Assembly (NCBI RefSeq): GCF_001578885.1
Contig: NZ_KQ969495.1
Location: 115,882 to 179,881 of the forward strand
Source of the DNA: Streptococcus sp. DD12
GTDB taxonomy: Bacteria; Bacillota; Bacilli; Lactobacillales; Streptococcaceae
Direction of reading: 5' to 3'
Length of the DNA stretch: 64,000 nucleotides
Part shown: positions 60,457 through 64,000 of the stretch, one piece after another
How the letters are laid out: the number at the start of each line of letters is the position of its first letter
How positions within the stretch are numbered: position 1 is the stretch's first letter
Translations under genes and position numbers: made by a program
The notes under the pieces: model-generated
Database searches by the model: none
Seen by the model: the letters and a program-made list of their open reading frames with translations, nothing else
Told to the model about the DNA's origin: nothing

Positions 60457-61868
60457 TTCAATCCCTCCAAGCCACCAGCGGAGTGGCCTCCTATTAGTTT
60501 ACTGCGTTCCTTATTTCTGGAGCCATCGGTTAGGACAGTTCCTTTTTGAATAGCCAAAAAACCAAAGCGGTCTCTGATCGTGTCAATGGCTGTTTGTAAT
60601 TTGTCTTCTTTTTCGATTTGCTCAACATCATCAAAAAGGGATAACAAGCCGTAGCTGGCATCGACAAAACCACTGTAGGATACGCCAATCTGTCTGACAG
60701 CTCCAGAACGGTATTTTTGACGAAATAGACTCAGGACATGGGTCACCATGGTTTTGGTCAAGTTGGCAGGTTCAATCTTCATCTGCGCGTGAATGGCTTT
60801 TCTTCGCTCAACCTTTGAGTAACCAATATGAATAGCTACGACGGTGGCCTTTTGCCGTTTTTTTCTCAGGCGGTTCGCTACCTGTTCAGCCATTTCTGCC
60901 AAGACGATTTCGATTTCCCTTTGTTTGTAGTAGTCACGGGGCAAGATTTGCGAATTGCCTAAGCCCTTTGATTTAGGCTTATAGGGCTCGTGAACATTGC
61001 TTTCATCCACCCCATTGGCATGAAACCACAGTTGGACACCTATTTTACCGAAGGCTTGTTGGAGCTTATCGGGATTGGTATTGGCCAGTTCCTTGATGGT
61101 CGTGATACCTAGTTGATGTAATCGTTTTTCCAGTCGCCTGCCAATTCCCCAAAAATCAGTCAAGTTGGCAATAGCCCAGACCTTGCTTTCGACATCTTCA
61201 TAAGACCAGTTGGCCCGCATGGTGGCTGTTTTTTTGGCTTCATTATCCAAGGCCAATTTAGCCAAGAGAGGGTTGGCATTGCTCATACCAATCGTTGAGA
61301 TGATACCTGTCTCTCGCCAAATGTCTCGCTGAATAATAGCAGAGAGGTTATCGAGTTTGGTTTTGCGTGAGAGACTTTTATCGGGGATGAAATAATTGAG
61401 GGAAGCGGTGAGGTCGATAAAACCTTCGTCAATCGAATAAGGTAGAATGTCGTTTGGGGCAGCATAGGCTTGAAAAACGTGCTGGATGTCTAGATTTTTC
61501 TCGATGTAGCGATCCATCCGCGGAGGCACAATCAAGGTCCTTTTTGCCCAATGTTCGATGAAGGCCTTGTAAGAGGGCGTAATGGCTATGCCTAGCTTTT
61601 TAGCATTGTGATAGTTGAACTGACGCGTCTTAATATCAAAGGGCAGGTCATAGGAACGCCCAACATTTTTTTTACCAAAGACTTTCTTGAACATGGGAGA
61701 GGAGGCAAGAATGAGTCCGGCAGCATTATCGGCACGACTCATCACGCAAAGAGAGGTGTGCAGTGGATTGAGGCCACGGTCGACACACTCCACCGAAGCG
61801 TAAAAGGATTTCATGTCGATAAAAGCGATATCTGATTTGGGTTCACGAGAATAGTCGATATAACCCAT
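60453..61868 (-). CDS. umuC: Y-family DNA polymerase (UmuC/UvrX type)
   Basis: Translesion polymerase giving damage tolerance and mutagenesis. 471 residues. DMKSFYASVEC (catalytic Asp18), YSIDEGFIDL with SIDE at 145-148 (catalytic Asp/Glu), an HhH thumb (FWGIGRRLEKRLHQLGI), and a little-finger domain up to about 420. All catalytic acids are present. SD AAAGGAG overlaps the hdiR stop codon. It resembles ImpB/MucB/SamB proteins on streptococcal elements. Controlled by HdiR from the shared promoter. Confidence 0.92.
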   Translation of the reverse strand: MGYIDYSREPKSDIAFIDMKSFYASVECVDRGLNPLHTSLCVMSRADNAAGLILASSPMFKKVFGKKNVGRSYDLPFDIKTRQFNYHNAKKLGIAITPSYKAFIEHWAKRTLIVPPRMDRYIEKNLDIQHVFQAYAAPNDILPYSIDEGFIDLTASLNYFIPDKSLSRKTKLDNLSAIIQRDIWRETGIISTIGMSNANPLLAKLALDNEAKKTATMRANWSYEDVESKVWAIANLTDFWGIGRRLEKRLHQLGITTIKELANTNPDKLQQAFGKIGVQLWFHANGVDESNVHEPYKPKSKGLGNSQILPRDYYKQREIEIVLAEMAEQVANRLRKKRQKATVVAIHIGYSKVERRKAIHAQMKIEPANLTKTMVTHVLSLFRQKYRSGAVRQIGVSYSGFVDASYGLLSLFDDVEQIEKEDKLQTAIDTIRDRFGFLAIQKGTVLTDGSRNKERSKLIGGHSAGGLEGLK

Positions 61869-61873
61869 AAGGT

Positions 61874-62572
61874 TTATTCTCCTTTCACAGGCATGAAATG
61901 GCCAACCACTTTACCAACAATGCGAAAGTCGTCATCGCAAGCGATAAAGCGGTCGGGGTTACCAGTTTTGTTGATAGAGACCATACGAAAGCCATCTGCA
62001 AGCTTGTAGAGTTTTTTAATGTAGGTCTGGTCATTCCAGACGAGGGCGTAGACTGCTCCATCGTAGTCAAAGCCACTTTCAGCAATCAGGGCCACTTCGC
62101 CATCTCGGTACTTGGGAGACATGGACGTCCCTTTAATCCATGTGGCTATGTCGTAGCCATGAGGTTTTTGGCTAGCGTAGACCGTGCATTTTTCGTACTC
62201 GTCAGCCAAACTCTGACCAGGTCCTGCAGACAAGGCGATAGCATCCAAAACGTCTACAGGGTAAAGCGGGACAATCTGACTGTCGGCATCCTGCTGTTTT
62301 TGCAGTAAGTCATCCACATATCCTTCAGCCAAACGCTTGTTTGCGTCATTGAGTTGGAGGAAACTGGTCACGATAGGGTATTCCGATTCGAAGTAAGTCT
62401 CAGGGACATCAAAAATAAGCGCCAGGTCCGTCAGGTGTTTCTGGTTGGGTTTTGCACGTCCGGATTCCCAGCTGTGATAGGATGACCGATTAATCTTGAG
62501 GAGGTCTGCCAGTTGGGTTTGTGATAACTTTTTTGCAAGCCTTTTTTCCTTTAGGCGTAGGTGTGAAAACAT
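61874..62572 (-). CDS. hdiR: HdiR-type damage-inducible repressor (XRE + S24 peptidase)
   Basis: LexA-like self-cleaving repressor; streptococci lack LexA and use HdiR-like proteins. 232 residues: XRE helix-turn-helix (~5-60, SQTQLADLLKINRSSYHSWESG), linker, then a LexA/UmuD-like domain with the cleavage pair A116-G117 (LSAGPGQ), nucleophile Ser150 in GTSMSPKYRDGE and general base Lys186 in TYIKKL. First gene of the operon, preceded by a perfect palindrome. DNA damage would trigger RecA-assisted cleavage and derepress umuC. Confidence 0.9.
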   Translation of the reverse strand: MFSHLRLKEKRLAKKLSQTQLADLLKINRSSYHSWESGRAKPNQKHLTDLALIFDVPETYFESEYPIVTSFLQLNDANKRLAEGYVDDLLQKQQDADSQIVPLYPVDVLDAIALSAGPGQSLADEYEKCTVYASQKPHGYDIATWIKGTSMSPKYRDGEVALIAESGFDYDGAVYALVWNDQTYIKKLYKLADGFRMVSINKTGNPDRFIACDDDFRIVGKVVGHFMPVKGE

Positions 62573-62585
62573 AGCAATCCTCTTT

Positions 62586-62635
62586 TGTTGTTTTATAAAA
62601 CAACATTAGTATAGCACAAGAAAAATTTTTTGCAA
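62586..62635 (-). promoter_or_regulatory. HdiR promoter and palindromic operator
   Basis: Minus strand promoter: TTGCAA (62630-62635), 16 bases, TATACT with extended TGC. Directly downstream of the -10 lies TGTTGTTTTATAAAACAACA (62586-62605), a perfect 20-bp palindrome, between the transcript start and the ribosome site. Confidence 0.8.
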
Positions 62636-62710
62636 GCCTTTTGTGTGTCGTCTGCTTGCGTAGCTTGTGGCTTGTTTTGGAGATTTTTAGCGGTGAGAAA
62701 GGGTTTTACG

Positions 62711-62764
62711 TTGAGGAATGGGAATGGAGATGATATAATGAGAGAATAGTCAAATATAGTCAAA
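62711..62764 (+). promoter_or_regulatory. ctsR promoter with CtsR operator
   Basis: TTGAGG (62711), 17 bases, TATAAT (62734-62739). AGTCAAATATAGTCAAA (62748-62764) is the tandem heptad RGTCAAANANRGTCAAA bound by CtsR, placed at the transcript start for autoregulation. Confidence 0.92.
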
Positions 62765-62776
62765 GGAGTAAGGGCT

Positions 62777-63226
62777 GTGAAAAACACGTCTGATAGTATA
62801 GAAGCCTATATCAAGCAATTGATTGCTCAGACAGGTTTTGCTGAAATTCAACGCAGTCGCTTGGCGGATGATTTTTCGGTAGTGCCAAGTCAGATAAATT
62901 ATGTCTTAAAAACACGTTTTAATGCCAATCAAGGGTATTTGGTTGAGAGCAAGCGTGGCGGTGGGGGTTATATCCGCATCGTGCGGGTTGAGTATTCGGA
63001 TCAACATCAATTGGTTCAGGAAGTCCTAGAGAGCATTGGCCAACAGATTAGCCAGACAGTTTTTATGGATATTATCCAATTACTCTATGAGCGGCAAGTA
63101 TTGACCCAGCGTGAAGGCACTATTTTGTTGGCGGCAACGACAGACGATATCTTAGGCGAAAATGCTGCCTCGCTTCGCGCAAATATGTTACGTGAAATTT
63201 TACAACGCATTGATAGAAAAGGATAA
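62777..63226 (+). CDS. ctsR: CtsR, class III heat-shock repressor
   Basis: Represses clp genes and is released on heat or thiol stress. 149 residues. Start is GTG 62777 with AAAGGAG upstream. Winged helix with RSRLADDFSVVPSQINYVLKTRF and the conserved KRGGGGYIRI beta-wing that senses temperature; C-terminal four-helix domain. No mcsA/mcsB follow; clpC comes next, as in other streptococci. Confidence 0.94.
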   Translation: MKNTSDSIEAYIKQLIAQTGFAEIQRSRLADDFSVVPSQINYVLKTRFNANQGYLVESKRGGGGYIRIVRVEYSDQHQLVQEVLESIGQQISQTVFMDIIQLLYERQVLTQREGTILLAATTDDILGENAASLRANMLREILQRIDRKG

Positions 63227-63229
63227 ATT

Positions 63230-64000
63230 ATGGTAGAAATGTCACCTAAACTCAGCCGCCTGTTTGAGCGGGCGCAATTTGAAGCCATGTCTTATCAGAC
63301 CAGTCATTTGGAGACCTGGGAAATGTTATTAGCCATGGCAGAAGCGACGGATTCTGTTGCTGGCCGAGCCTTGGCCGATTTTGGCGATAAAACACAGGTA
63401 GACCATTTGCGCCATTTAGCAGAGCGCGTAACAGGCTACAAGATAAGTAAAAAGCCACAATTTCCACAATTTGTGACGCAGTCGCCACGTCTGCAACTCA
63501 TTATGGAAAAAGCGCGTGGCATTGCAGAGGTTACGCATAGCAGTGAAGTGGGAACAGAGCATGTTCTCTACGCGATGCTATTAACTGGTCACAATACCGC
63601 TATTCAAGTTCTTCTAATGGCTGGTTTTTCCCTCAAAGACAAGGGAGAAAAGGCAGAAAAGGATTCGCTTTTACGTTTACGACAAGCCATTGAACGCCAT
63701 GCAGGTTTTGACAAGGAAACCCAAAAGGCTATCCACCAATACATCAACCCACGCAAAAACACCAACAACATGATGGCCAATATGATGGGTGGGCCACAGA
63801 CACCTGTCGGAGAACTCTCGGATTATACCCGCGATTTGACCGCTATGGCGGAAAAAGGCCAGTTGGAGCCTGTCATTGGCCGTGATAGTGAAGTGGGTCG
63901 GATGATTCAGATTCTCAGCCGAAAAACGAAAAATAATCCTGTCTTGGTGGGGGATGCAGGTGTCGGGAAAACAGCCTTGGCTTCTGCCTTGGCCCAACGT
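63230..64000 (+). CDS. clpC: ClpC ATPase (3' part outside window)
   Basis: HSP100 unfoldase that feeds ClpP. The first 257 residues are visible: two Clp-N repeats (~1-145, [13 protein letters not shown] and [12 protein letters not shown]), a linker, and the first AAA+ domain with [18 protein letters not shown] and Walker [12 protein letters not shown]. Starts 3 bases after ctsR with AAAGGAT. Continues past the right edge. Confidence 0.92.
   Translation, partial: MVEMSPKLSRLFERAQFEAMSYQTSHLETWEMLLAMAEATDSVAGRALADFGDKTQVDHLRHLAERVTGYKISKKPQFPQFVTQSPRLQLIMEKARGIAEVTHSSEVGTEHVLYAMLLTGHNTAIQVLLMAGFSLKDKGEKAEKDSLLRLRQAIERHAGFDKETQKAIHQYINPRKNTNNMMANMMGGPQTPVGELSDYTRDLTAMAEKGQLEPVIGRDSEVGRMIQILSRKTKNNPVLVGDAGVGKTALASALAQR

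Overview
The window is a piece of a streptococcal chromosome. The evidence is gene content and order rather than any single gene: a divergent murT / cdaA-cdaR-glmM pair, the run tmk-holB-ricT-yabA-rsmI, a copY-cupA-copA copper operon, uvrC, murA-epuA, aroA-aroK-pheA-psr, a sloABC-sloR type manganese locus, malolactic genes mleR/mleS/mleP, a YSIRK-like secretion signal, and a ctsR-clpC operon with no LexA but an HdiR-type regulator. Housekeeping and transport genes are mostly intact, with strong AGGAGG-like ribosome binding sites and many extended -10 (TGnTATAAT) promoters. The levan/inulin-type GH32 enzyme, the glucan-binding esterase and the malolactic genes fit an oral or gut streptococcus of moderate G+C; I do not assign a species.

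Layout. 1-4 kb: cell-wall amidation (murT, partial), c-di-AMP synthesis and glmM. 4-6 kb: secreted GH32 fructanase behind a cre-like site. 6-11 kb: YebC, thymidylate kinase and the DNA replication control group. 11-12 kb: a frameshifted small membrane protein. 12-15 kb: serine biosynthesis (serC, serA). 15-17 kb: secreted esterase with glucan-binding repeats. 17-19 kb: a single-aptamer glycine riboswitch and terminator ahead of a Na+/alanine-glycine symporter. 19-25.5 kb: a compact exopolysaccharide operon (WecB, a membrane protein with a degenerate GGDEF domain, a 45-residue membrane peptide, a processive family 2 glycosyltransferase, a GH8 hydrolase), followed by a second degenerate-GGDEF membrane protein under its own promoter. 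25.5-29 kb: copper resistance. 29-31.5 kb: a TrpXYZ-like ABC importer. 31.6-35.5 kb: RNase J2, a tributyrin-esterase-like enzyme, a membrane-anchored matrixin-like protease. 35.5-40 kb: malolactic region. 40-44 kb: manganese uptake. 44-46 kb: threonine aldolase with a divergent LysR regulator. 46-55 kb: uvrC, murA, aromatic amino acid synthesis, an LCP ligase and rlmD.

55.3-62.6 kb is the accessory part. It opens with a 126-bp tandem duplication that covers the 3' end of rlmD (a familiar integration site of streptococcal elements), then a TMEM175-like channel, about 500 bp of decayed sequence, a two-gene system of unknown function (a 475-residue conserved protein translationally coupled to a 368-residue protein with a large glycine-zipper membrane core), and, on the other strand, an HdiR-UmuC-YolD-like damage-response cassette with a perfect 20-bp palindromic operator. 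Core sequence resumes at ctsR-clpC.

The two candidates for something undescribed are (a) the exopolysaccharide operon coupled to GGDEF-like domains that have lost both the GGDEF motif and the RxxD inhibitory site, in a genus not known for c-di-GMP signalling, which by gene content resembles a beta-linked ManNAc/GlcNAc polymer synthase; and (b) the coupled glycine-zipper pair at 57.2-59.8 kb. No tRNA, rRNA, insertion sequence or CRISPR array was seen.
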